A stretch of DNA of 21,504 nucleotides, taken from Nitrospinota bacterium (GTDB lineage: Bacteria > JADFOP01 > DATKYB01). The stretch lies in NCBI GenBank assembly GCA_035528715.1, contig DATKYB010000067.1, positions 1 to 21,504 on the forward strand. The letters are read 5' to 3'. This document shows, piece by piece, positions 1 through 6,847 of the stretch. Below the pieces are notes generated by a model that ran no database searches, was not told the DNA's origin, and saw only the letters and a program-made list of their open reading frames with translations. Made by a program: the position numbers and the translations under genes. Numbering within the stretch: the stretch's first letter is position 1; every line of letters starts with the position of its first letter.

Positions 1-569
1 AGGGTTTTTCTTGTAATATAAGGAAGGATAGGACCGAGGAATACAAAAGTATCTATCCCTTTCTCAGAGATTTCTTTTAAAGCAGAAACTCTAGATTTAA
101 TCGATGATGCCCCTGGCTCAAATATTCTTCTTATTTTTTCATCATAGGTTGTGATGGTCATTCCTATTTCCAGATGAGGCATTTCTTTAAATATATCAAG
201 GTCTCGTAAGATTAAAGCAGATTTTGTTTGGATATGGATATGAAAGCTATGATGCATAAGTTCCCTTAAAAGGCCTCGTGTTAATCGATATTTCTCTTCA
301 ATAGGTTGATAGGGGTCTGTTACAGTACCCATCATAATCGTTCCTCTTTTATATTTTTTCATTTCCCTTTTTAAGATTTCTGGTGCATTTATCTTTATAT
401 CCAAAAAACGTCCCCAAGGCTCCCTATGGCCTGTAAACCTCTTCATAAATTTCGCATAGCAATATACACACCCATGAACACAACCAATATAGGGATTAAT
501 GGCATAATCAATGCCATCTATCCTTGATTTTACCAAAATCGATTTACAATGGATCTCTGAAACTTTCAA
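1..569 (-). CDS. SplB-like radical SAM protein (N-terminal part, cut by window edge)
   Basis: About 189 codons of a radical SAM enzyme are visible; the rest lies left of base 1. With a TTG start at 569 (AGGAGG six bases upstream), the cluster-binding motif CxxxCxxC is C30, C34, C37 in the context GCVHGCVYCYA. The spacing, the following YAKF and the later stretch TVTDPYQPIEEKY match the COG1533 / spore photoproduct lyase-like family. Members bind a [4Fe-4S] cluster and S-adenosylmethionine and act in the cytoplasm; many are annotated as DNA repair photolyases without proof. Only 73 bases separate it from the HPr-domain gene upstream on the same strand, so co-transcription is possible. The real substrate cannot be told from this fragment. 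Family assignment is confident; function is not. Confidence 0.9.
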   Translation of the reverse strand, partial: MKVSEIHCKSILVKSRIDGIDYAINPYIGCVHGCVYCYAKFMKRFTGHREPWGRFLDIKINAPEILKREMKKYKRGTIMMGTVTDPYQPIEEKYRLTRGLLRELMHHSFHIHIQTKSALILRDLDIFKEMPHLEIGMTITTYDEKIRRIFEPGASSIKSRVSALKEISEKGIDTFVFLGPILPYITRKT

Positions 570-642
570 TAACAACCTCCTGGGGTTTACTTCTTTAATA
601 AATAGTTTGGGGAAGGGTTAGGGATTAAAAATAATAAAAAAA

Positions 643-1950
643 TTATTTATTCCTAAGGATTCTCACATAGTTCAGTTCTCTGGGGATTTCGCAGTCTTCA
701 CAATAATTATGTTCTGCAAGGATCTTTATATCATCAAGAGCCCTTTTATCACCTTCAAAGATTACTTCATGATATCCCTTGTCTGCAATGAGACCCCCTG
801 CCTCCATTAGGCTCAGCACTGATCTTGCATTAAATTTTTTCCCATCAACTACAAGAAAGACATCAGTGCCATGTTCCTTAACAATGAGAGAGATATACCC
901 GGCAGGCCTAGCGTGGAAGCCCAGAGGTTTGGGAGGGGGGAGTTTATAGCGGGCCTTTATGGTATATTTCGATAGAATTTTTTCTGCGATGAGCTTTCCT
1001 TTCTGTAAATAATCGTTACTATTAAAAAAAGCGAAATTGATAATCGTATTTAATCCCTCTTTTCTATCAACAATCTTTGTAATTTTCTCTTTAATTCCTC
1101 CAGTTCTCACCTCGTCTGCATGCCTTTCAAAAAAGTGAGAGAGCCAGCGGACTATTTCTAAGAGATGAAGACAAATAGATGTAAAGCCCCTTAGTTTAGT
1201 GAGATTTTTATCGTTTTTTTCAAGAAATGTATTTTTTATATAGGTATCGTAGTCTGATTGAATCCCCTGCAGAATATTTTTAAAATTCTGAACCTTTGTT
1301 TCATCGATTATTTTTGGAATAACAGGGATTTCTGTTTCCTTCTTATAAAATTTCTCGAGATTAGTTTCTTTTGATAATTTTGCAACATTCCTAAATCTCC
1401 TTGAAAGCGCAATAATTCTTTCTTCATTATCTTTTAAATCATCCTCGTGAAGATTTTTAGGAAGACGCTTGGAAATGGGAATTTCACTAAAAGCTCTATC
1501 TATGTAACATTCTTTGGGATGTTTCATTCCATTTTTACTTGCTTCCTTTTTTAGAATACCAAACAAATCTAATACAGAATTGTTTATAAAACTCATAGCA
1601 CTATTAGCATCTCTATGAAATTTAGCGGCATCATCTTTTGAATCTTCCAGTTTATAGTGATAATATCTGTCTAAGATGTGTCTTAACTGGAGTCCTGCAA
1701 TCGCAAAGTTTCTTATTGAGGCAATTAGTTCAGTAAAATAGAACCATGATTTATTTTCTCTTGCCCCGTGATTATCTAAAAAGTCTTCAAAAAGTTCTGC
1801 TTCATTAGAAAGGTTTGCATAAAAGGTCTTTGATTCCGGAGAATCCTTTTTCAGGCAATTGATAACTTTAAAGAAATTTACAGAGGCCTGTTCTATAAGG
1901 GGGAGAAATTTTTTTTCAGTAATGATTTTCTTTAAAGGGACATTTGGCAT
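643..1950 (-). CDS. Large protein with C-terminal HPr phosphocarrier domain
   Basis: The 435-residue protein has about 335 residues of mostly helical sequence that I do not recognise, then an HPr-like domain at roughly 340-425. The domain keeps the phosphorylation-site motif as GFHARPAG, with His346 and Arg348 where HPr has His15 and Arg17. It also keeps NARSVLSLMEAGG, which places Ser377 at the regulatory Ser46 position. Classical HPr is a free ~88-residue protein that passes phosphate from Enzyme I to PTS permeases; here it is fused to a large N-terminal part, and no Enzyme I, EII or HPr kinase gene is in the window. The start at 1950 is supported by AAGGTGA just upstream. A regulatory rather than sugar-transport role is an inference. 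A conserved CxxC-like pair (YCEDC, residues 417-420) sits after the domain. Confidence 0.85.
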   Translation of the reverse strand: MPNVPLKKIITEKKFLPLIEQASVNFFKVINCLKKDSPESKTFYANLSNEAELFEDFLDNHGARENKSWFYFTELIASIRNFAIAGLQLRHILDRYYHYKLEDSKDDAAKFHRDANSAMSFINNSVLDLFGILKKEASKNGMKHPKECYIDRAFSEIPISKRLPKNLHEDDLKDNEERIIALSRRFRNVAKLSKETNLEKFYKKETEIPVIPKIIDETKVQNFKNILQGIQSDYDTYIKNTFLEKNDKNLTKLRGFTSICLHLLEIVRWLSHFFERHADEVRTGGIKEKITKIVDRKEGLNTIINFAFFNSNDYLQKGKLIAEKILSKYTIKARYKLPPPKPLGFHARPAGYISLIVKEHGTDVFLVVDGKKFNARSVLSLMEAGGLIADKGYHEVIFEGDKRALDDIKILAEHNYCEDCEIPRELNYVRILRNK

Positions 1951-1976
1951 TATTCACCTTATTTTAAATTAAATAA

Positions 1977-2005
1977 AGTCTATTAAAAATTTTTTGCTAG
2001 GTCAA
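1977..2005 (-). promoter_or_regulatory. Likely sigma70 promoter for the HPr-domain gene
   Basis: On the minus strand TTGACC (2005-2000) and TAGACT (1982-1977) are separated by exactly 17 bases. They lie 27 bases upstream of the HPr-domain start codon. The -35 matches consensus at 5 of 6 positions and the -10 at 4 of 6. Confidence 0.5.
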
Positions 2006-2045
2006 TCAAATAATTAAATCGATATGGTTTCAATAAGATACAGGT

Positions 2046-2078
2046 AAAAAATTAAAGAAGGCAAGTCCCTCCTTTTCT
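2046..2078 (-). terminator. Possible Rho-independent terminator after the 74-aa ORF
   Basis: Read on the minus strand, GAAAAGG pairs imperfectly with CCTTCTTT across a short loop and is followed by AATTTTTT. The stem has one mismatch, so this is a weak call. It lies directly after the stop codon of the small Cys-containing ORF, where a terminator would be expected. Confidence 0.35.
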
Positions 2079-2080
2079 TC

Positions 2081-2305
2081 TTAATGCTTATATGGATGTT
2101 TTTCAAACCTGTTCTCAAAGCGATTTCTTTCCATGTCTTTTACTGCCAGGCTATATTCTTTATACCATTTTATTCTCTCTTTTAATGAACACTCTTTTTT
2201 TGTATATTGATAGAGGTTTTCACTGCAATCTTCACAAAAAGACTTGGACTGAATGCTATCGGTATAGAGACAATAGGCAAACTCTAACTTCAGTTTTTTA
2301 AACAT
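2081..2305 (-). CDS. Small Cys-containing hypothetical protein
   Basis: This is a 74-residue ORF, unrecognised, rich in Glu, Lys, Tyr and Arg. It contains FCEDC (a CxxC pair), an isolated YC near the N-terminus and a further EC, which could bind a metal, and it ends in a charged, probably helical tail. No other gene occupies this stretch. The composition looks like real protein, unlike the antisense reading, which is a chaotic mix of Leu, Phe and Cys. Against it, no clear Shine-Dalgarno precedes the ATG. The terminator-like hairpin right after the stop supports a real transcription unit. Function unknown. Confidence 0.45.
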   Translation of the reverse strand: MFKKLKLEFAYCLYTDSIQSKSFCEDCSENLYQYTKKECSLKERIKWYKEYSLAVKDMERNRFENRFEKHPYKH

Positions 2306-2366
2306 CTTAAGATTAATGTAGGCTTTAAGCTAGAAAAGTCAATAGGTTAGGGAAAGCATGAAAAAT

Positions 2367-2399
2367 TTTTCCACAGGTTGTGTATAAACCTGTTGAAAA
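2367..2399. promoter_or_regulatory. Near-perfect 13-bp dyad with DnaA-box-like sequences
   Basis: TTTTCCACAGGTT (2367-2379) and AACCTGTTGAAAA (2387-2399) are inverted repeats matching at 12 of 13 positions around a 7-base centre, gtgtata. Three nonamers spaced exactly 12 bases apart resemble the DnaA box TTWTNCACA. TTTTCCACA (2367) and the complement of TGTGTATAA (2379) match fully; the complement of TGTTGAAAA (2391) has one mismatch. The element lies about 40 bases upstream of the predicted -35 of the murein-recycling operon and is followed by an AT-rich stretch. It could be an operator, a DnaA-binding cluster, or both. Confidence 0.55.
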
Positions 2400-2437
2400 C
2401 CACAATATATAGTATATTGCCAATTAAGTAAAAATAT

Positions 2438-2466
2438 TAGACATTTTCCCGCCCTTAACTTATACT
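2438..2466 (+). promoter_or_regulatory. Sigma70-type promoter of the murein recycling operon
   Basis: TAGACA (2438-2443) and TATACT (2461-2466) each match consensus at 5 of 6 positions, with a 17-base spacer. Transcription would start near 2473, giving a very short leader that carries the AAGGAG ribosome site of the first gene. Confidence 0.6.
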
Positions 2467-2489
2467 ACAAGGAGAAAAAGGAGATATGG

Positions 2490-3395
2490 ATGATAAAACC
2501 AAAAGCATTGCAAAAGGGTGATACCATAGGAATTGTTGCTCCTTCTGGATTATTTGATAAAAAGAAGTTTGAAAAAGGGATAGAGTTTATAAAGAAAATA
2601 GGATTTAACCCATTTTGGAGAGAAGATATATTTCATGCAGAGAGGTATATGGCTGGTTCTGATTCCAGAAGGGTTTCTGAACTCATGGATTTGTTCAGCA
2701 ATGAAGAAATCAAAGCCATTTTCTGTGCAAGGGGTGGTTATGGTGCTGGAAGGATACTTCCCCTTTTACAAAAAGAAAAGATTGTTAATCACCCAAAAAT
2801 CTTTGTGGGATATAGCGATATTTGTTTTCTCCTGAATTTCTTTGTACAAGAATGTTCCATGGTTTGCTTTCATGGACCTATGGTTGCAGGAGCTTTGGCA
2901 CGGGGTCTTTCTCCATATGAAGAAGAGGTTTTTATAAGACTTCTAACCTCTAAGGAGCCTCTAGGAGAGCTCAATTTAGATGGAATAGAGGTGTTACGTG
3001 AAGGGATAGGGGAAGGTATACTCATAGGTGGATGTCTTTCAATAATCATTAGTTCAATGGGAACAGAATATGAATTAGAAACAAAGGGAAAGATACTTTT
3101 TTTAGAAGATACAAACGAGCCGCTTTATAGACTGGACAGAATGCTAACCCAGATGAGGATTGCAGGGAAGTTTGATAAGATAGAAGGGATTATTTTTGGA
3201 CATATATTCGATCCCAAAGAGGAAGTTTTATTCAAAGAGATGGCAAAAGAGATCTTTACAGAGACAAAAGCCCCTGTATTATATAAAGTTCCCGCGGGAC
3301 ATGGAAATCATGGCTTGGTCCTTCCCTTTGGTGTAAAGGTAAGGGTTGATGCAAATGAAAGAAAACTCTTTTTTTTAGAATCGGCTGTTTCATGA
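2490..3395 (+). CDS. ldcA: LD-carboxypeptidase, peptidase family S66 (LdcA)
   Basis: This is a 301-residue cytoplasmic serine peptidase of the LdcA/MccF family, of normal family length and without a signal peptide. LdcA removes the terminal D-Ala from murein tetrapeptides, giving the tripeptide that Mpl re-uses. The expected landmarks are present. They are KGDTIGIVAPSG near the N-terminus, CARGGYGAGRILP (79-91), the nucleophile in GYSD (Ser109), the acidic stretch LFLEDTNEPLYRLDRM (catalytic Glu, probably Glu206) and His271 in AGHGNH. The ATG at 2490 has AAGGAG six bases upstream. The stop overlaps the next start as ATGA (3392-3395), implying translational coupling. MccF-like resistance enzymes share this fold, but the mpl linkage favours the recycling role. 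Confidence 0.93.
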   Translation: MIKPKALQKGDTIGIVAPSGLFDKKKFEKGIEFIKKIGFNPFWREDIFHAERYMAGSDSRRVSELMDLFSNEEIKAIFCARGGYGAGRILPLLQKEKIVNHPKIFVGYSDICFLLNFFVQECSMVCFHGPMVAGALARGLSPYEEEVFIRLLTSKEPLGELNLDGIEVLREGIGEGILIGGCLSIIISSMGTEYELETKGKILFLEDTNEPLYRLDRMLTQMRIAGKFDKIEGIIFGHIFDPKEEVLFKEMAKEIFTETKAPVLYKVPAGHGNHGLVLPFGVKVRVDANERKLFFLESAVS

Positions 3396-4540
3396 CACAG
3401 GATGATTATAGGAATACATTGGAAAAGGAAGAGTATCCAAAGATCACAGATATTATGGAGAGGGCCAGGAAGAGCAGTATATTCCCTGGCGCATATCTAT
3501 TGTTTGCTAAAAGAGGAGATATTAAATATAAAAAGGCGTTTGGCCATAGTTCTCTTGTTCCAGAGATATCAGAACTTAGAGAGGATACCATATTTGACAT
3601 TGCATCGTTAACTAAGGTGATTGCAACGACCACCGCTCTGATGCTATTGGTTAGAGACAAATATCTTGAAGTAGATGATAAGGCATCTAAATTTATTCCT
3701 TCACTTGTTAAATATGGCAAGAGTGACATAACTCTCCGCCACCTTTTAAGCCATTCCTCAGGTCTACCAGCATGGAAACCCTATTATAAAGAAGTTTGTA
3801 ACAATGATCGGATGATACCTAATCATACAACAAAGAATTTAATCTATGAGATGGTGCATAAAGAGAAGTTAATTTATCCTCTTGGGGAGGATTTTCAATA
3901 TAGTGATTTAGGTTTTATTCTATTAGAGGAAGTCATTGAGAAGGTGTCAGGCCAATCTCTGGAGAATTTTTGTGATGAACGTATATTCAGTCCATTAGGA
4001 ATGAAAAATACCTTTTACATTAAATTGGCTGATAAGAGGAATCTAGCAAAAGAGAAGTTTGCAGCTACAGAGGAATGTCCTTGGAGAAAAAGAGTGTTAA
4101 GAGGAGAAGTTCATGATGCAAACGCCTATGCTATGGGAGGAGTTGCTGGGCATGCAGGACTCTTTGCAATAGGAGGAGATATTTATATCTTTGCAAAGGA
4201 GATACTTGAAATTTTTAGGGGAAGAGAAGGAATGATTCCCAAAGAGATATTAGAGAAATTTATTAAAAGGCAGGAGATCGTAAAACACTCAAGCAGGGCC
4301 CTTGGTTGGGATACTCCTTCCAGAATATTTTCTACCTCAGGAAGATATTTTTCTAATGAGTCTATTGGACACACTGGCTTTACCGGCGTATCCTTATGGA
4401 TAGATTTAAAAAGGGAAATAATAGTTATTTTATTGTCAAACAGGGTTCACCCCACGAGAGAGAACCAGACCTTTAATCGATTTAGGCCCTACATCCATGA
4501 TATAGTCATGGAGGAATTGCTGAACAAGGACAATGGATAA
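3392..4540 (+). CDS. Serine hydrolase of the beta-lactamase/S12 family, cytoplasmic
   Basis: This 382-residue protein has the class C beta-lactamase fold signatures: SLTK (Ser72 nucleophile, Lys75), the second-motif Tyr in YSD (170-172) and HTG (327-329) in place of KTG. The segments VHDANAYAMGG and VAGHAGLFA (about 240-259) are typical of the esterase/amidase-like branch. There is no signal peptide, so it should act in the cytoplasm, unlike true beta-lactamases. It overlaps ldcA by 4 bp and mpl by 8 bp. That position suggests action on murein fragments. The B. subtilis AmiE (YbbE) muramyl-L-alanine amidase also belongs to the beta-lactamase-like proteins, as I recall, so an AmpD-like amidase role is an attractive inference. 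Alternatives are a DD-peptidase-like or esterase activity. Confidence 0.88.
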   Translation: MTQDDYRNTLEKEEYPKITDIMERARKSSIFPGAYLLFAKRGDIKYKKAFGHSSLVPEISELREDTIFDIASLTKVIATTTALMLLVRDKYLEVDDKASKFIPSLVKYGKSDITLRHLLSHSSGLPAWKPYYKEVCNNDRMIPNHTTKNLIYEMVHKEKLIYPLGEDFQYSDLGFILLEEVIEKVSGQSLENFCDERIFSPLGMKNTFYIKLADKRNLAKEKFAATEECPWRKRVLRGEVHDANAYAMGGVAGHAGLFAIGGDIYIFAKEILEIFRGREGMIPKEILEKFIKRQEIVKHSSRALGWDTPSRIFSTSGRYFSNESIGHTGFTGVSLWIDLKREIIVILLSNRVHPTRENQTFNRFRPYIHDIVMEELLNKDNG

Positions 4541-5954
4541 GAGCGCTTTAAAAAAGATTCATATGATTGCTGTATGTGGGACAGGGATGAGTTCCTTAGC
4601 AGGAATGCTCAAGAAGTCAGGATATGTCGTCACAGGCTCTGACCAAGATGTTTATCCTCCCATGAGCACTAAATTGGAAGAATTAGGAATTCCAGTAAAG
4701 ATAGGATACAAGCCGTCCAATCTTGATGAAAATCCTGATTTGGTAATTGTAGGGAATGCTGTATCAAGGAAAAATCCAGAGATAAAAGCGCTTTTGAAAA
4801 AGAAAATCCCTTATCTCTCGTTTCCTCAGGCTTTGGCTGATTTCTTCCTGAAGGAAAAAGAAACAATCGTTATTGCTGGAACCCACGGAAAAACAACAGC
4901 TTCTTCCCTCATGGCGTGGATTTTAGAGGTGGCTGGTGAGGACCCAGGGTTTATGATTGGAGGAATTCCTTTAAATTTTGGAGAAAATTATAAATTAGGT
5001 ATGGGGAGATATTTTGTGGTGGAGGGGGATGAATATGATACAGCCTTTTTTGATAAGGGTCCAAAATTTCTTCATTATTTACCAAAAAATGTCATATTGA
5101 CAAGTATAGAGTTTGACCATGCTGATATATATCAGGACCTAAATCATATCAAAGAATCCTTTAAAAAATTTGTCCAGATTATACCTGAAGATAAAGTACT
5201 TCTTCTTGGTCTCGATTTTCCGCATTCAAGTGAAATGAAGAAATATGCAGGCTGTAAAACTGAGACCTATGGCTTTCATCCAATGGCAGAGTGGAGGGCT
5301 GTTGATATGAAACTCGGTAAGTCCGGTGCAGAGTTCTCTATAAATAATAAGAAAGAGAAAATGGGCCCTTTTCATTGGTCTTTGATGGGAAGACATAATA
5401 TTCAAAATGCCATTGGTGTTATAGCAATAGCTATAAGACTTGGCATCCCTCTTCAAACCATAAAGAAAAGCCTTAAGGCCTTTAAGGGAGTAAGGCGTCG
5501 TCAGGAAATCAAGATTGAAAAAAATGGCATTATTGTAATTGATGATTTTGCTCATCATCCTACATCTGTGAGAGAAACCATAGGAGCTGTTAAAGCACAT
5601 TATCCGGATAAAAGACTCTGGGCGTTGTTTGAGCCCCGCACAGCTACAAGCAGAAGGAATATATTTCAAAATGACTACGTAGATGCCTTTAAGGCGGCTG
5701 ATAAAGTTATCATTGCAGGAGTCTTTAGGCCTGATCAGATAGAACAGGAACTGATTTTCTCTCCATCTCAATTGGTCAGTAAATTAAATTCAAATGGCCA
5801 TTCAGCCTATTTTATAGAAGAGGTGGATGAGATAGTTGATTTTTTAAGAAAGAGTTTAAGCCCAGGAGATATTGTTCTTGTTATGTCAAATGGTGGTTTT
5901 GGAGGCATCCATGAAAAATTGGGCTCGATGCTGAAGAGCATGGGAAATAAGTGA
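4533..5954 (+). CDS. mpl: UDP-MurNAc:L-Ala-gamma-D-Glu-meso-Dap ligase (Mpl)
   Basis: This 473-residue Mur ligase joins recycled murein tripeptide directly to UDP-N-acetylmuramate, by-passing MurC, MurD and MurE. It has the N-terminal Rossmann-like region IHMIAVCGTGMSSLAG, the ATP loop GTHGKTT (116-122), the Mpl-type block EGDEYDTAFFDK (164-175) and EFDHADIY (193-200). The C-terminal domain contains IDDFAHHPT and FEPRTATSRRNIFQ. The EGDEYDTAFFDK block distinguishes Mpl from MurC. Its presence implies meso-diaminopimelate murein, hence a Gram-negative-type wall. It overlaps the S12 hydrolase gene by 8 bp and is 13 bases from the next gene, so it sits inside the operon. Confidence 0.95.
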   Translation: MDKSALKKIHMIAVCGTGMSSLAGMLKKSGYVVTGSDQDVYPPMSTKLEELGIPVKIGYKPSNLDENPDLVIVGNAVSRKNPEIKALLKKKIPYLSFPQALADFFLKEKETIVIAGTHGKTTASSLMAWILEVAGEDPGFMIGGIPLNFGENYKLGMGRYFVVEGDEYDTAFFDKGPKFLHYLPKNVILTSIEFDHADIYQDLNHIKESFKKFVQIIPEDKVLLLGLDFPHSSEMKKYAGCKTETYGFHPMAEWRAVDMKLGKSGAEFSINNKKEKMGPFHWSLMGRHNIQNAIGVIAIAIRLGIPLQTIKKSLKAFKGVRRRQEIKIEKNGIIVIDDFAHHPTSVRETIGAVKAHYPDKRLWALFEPRTATSRRNIFQNDYVDAFKAADKVIIAGVFRPDQIEQELIFSPSQLVSKLNSNGHSAYFIEEVDEIVDFLRKSLSPGDIVLVMSNGGFGGIHEKLGSMLKSMGNK

Positions 5955-5967
5955 AAGGTCAGAAGTT

Positions 5968-6243
5968 ATGGAGATGAATCAAGAGAGAAAAAAAGAGGCA
6001 AGGGAGGCCTGGAGGAGACTCAAGGAAAATCAATCGAAGAGAAGAGAAAAACTGAGACGAGATATAACAAATATTAAGACAATTTTTTTATTTATTCTCG
6101 TTATCATCATATTTGTTGTTTTTTATTTTTTAATTCAACTCTATATAAAAGAGGATACTTATATCAAATCAAAAAGAGATGATCTGATACGAATAGAGCT
6201 AAAAGATATTGAACAGAGTAAAGAAAAAAGCGAAGATAAATAA
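5968..6243 (+). CDS. Small single-pass membrane protein, basic N-terminus
   Basis: The protein has 91 residues. An N-terminal ~35-residue stretch is highly charged (Lys/Arg/Glu) and likely a cytoplasmic helix. One strong membrane segment follows at about 37-60, then a charged tail of about 30 residues that is probably periplasmic and helical. The layout recalls FtsL/FtsB-type or assembly-factor proteins, but no family motif is visible and I do not assign one. It lies 13 bases after mpl in the same operon, which ties it to envelope work. AAGG stands eight bases before the ATG used here; the second Met (residue 3) is an alternative. Confidence 0.7.
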   Translation: MEMNQERKKEAREAWRRLKENQSKRREKLRRDITNIKTIFLFILVIIIFVVFYFLIQLYIKEDTYIKSKRDDLIRIELKDIEQSKEKSEDK

Positions 6244-6265
6244 TATAAAGAGCAAGGAGAGACTA

Positions 6266-6724
6266 TTGGATGAGATAAAACTTATTTGGAAAAGGAAAAA
6301 ATTCATCATCTTCATCACACTTTTATCTCTGTTGATTGCTGGCACAATTAATTTTAAGAAGTATAGTGAATACAATATAGAGGCTCACATTAAGGCTGAA
6401 AAACTCAATCAAGAGTTAGTTAAAAATAAGGATCTATTCAAATCGATGTTCATTGAGGATTTGGATCTGAAATATCCTTTAAAGGTCAACTCATTTTTAT
6501 CTGGAAAAGAGAAAAAATATCTCAAGGTTGAAATAAGAACCGGTGATCCTGATACAATAAAGAAAAGGTTCGAGGCATTAGGAGGCTCTGATATAGGTAT
6601 TCGTCTTGACAAAAGGGTTACCTCTGCAGATAAGATTTTTTATACCATTCTTTTTACGCTCTGTGTGCTCATTATGACGTCGGTCTTTGTTCTCGTCTTT
6701 TTTGAGGATGAAAAGAAACAATAA
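6266..6724 (+). CDS. Small Wzz-like membrane protein (chain-length-determinant topology)
   Basis: I choose the TTG at 6266 (AAGGAG six bases upstream) over the in-frame TTG at 6209, which lies inside the previous gene without a ribosome site. The 152-residue product has a short cytoplasmic start with DEIKLIWKRKK, a membrane segment at about 12-29, a periplasmic part of about 90 residues and a second membrane segment at about 123-146, ending in EDEKKQ. That is the two-helix plan of Wzz/polysaccharide co-polymerases, and the first segment resembles the N-terminus of that family. The periplasmic part is much shorter than usual (about 90 against 200 or more), so homology is tentative. It is the last gene of the murein operon; no polysaccharide genes are in view. 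Confidence 0.65.
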   Translation: MDEIKLIWKRKKFIIFITLLSLLIAGTINFKKYSEYNIEAHIKAEKLNQELVKNKDLFKSMFIEDLDLKYPLKVNSFLSGKEKKYLKVEIRTGDPDTIKKRFEALGGSDIGIRLDKRVTSADKIFYTILFTLCVLIMTSVFVLVFFEDEKKQ

Positions 6725-6847
6725 AAAATCTCCATTACATTTCATTCCTATACTTTTGATTTATTCTTCTTATCTAATCTTCTCCTAAAAATAATATTAA
6801 ATTTTTGGAAAACAAGAGAAAAGAAGAAATTTATAATTTTATAGCTC

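Noticed and set aside
2092-2301. Plus-strand ORF of 69 residues opposite the small Cys-containing ORF
   Set aside because: Its composition is a chaotic Leu/Phe/Cys mix with no ribosome site; the minus-strand reading is more protein-like.
2341-2489. Calling this region the chromosomal replication origin
   Set aside because: There are only two full DnaA-box matches and no dnaA, dnaN, gidA or rpmH nearby; kept as a finding, not as an origin call.
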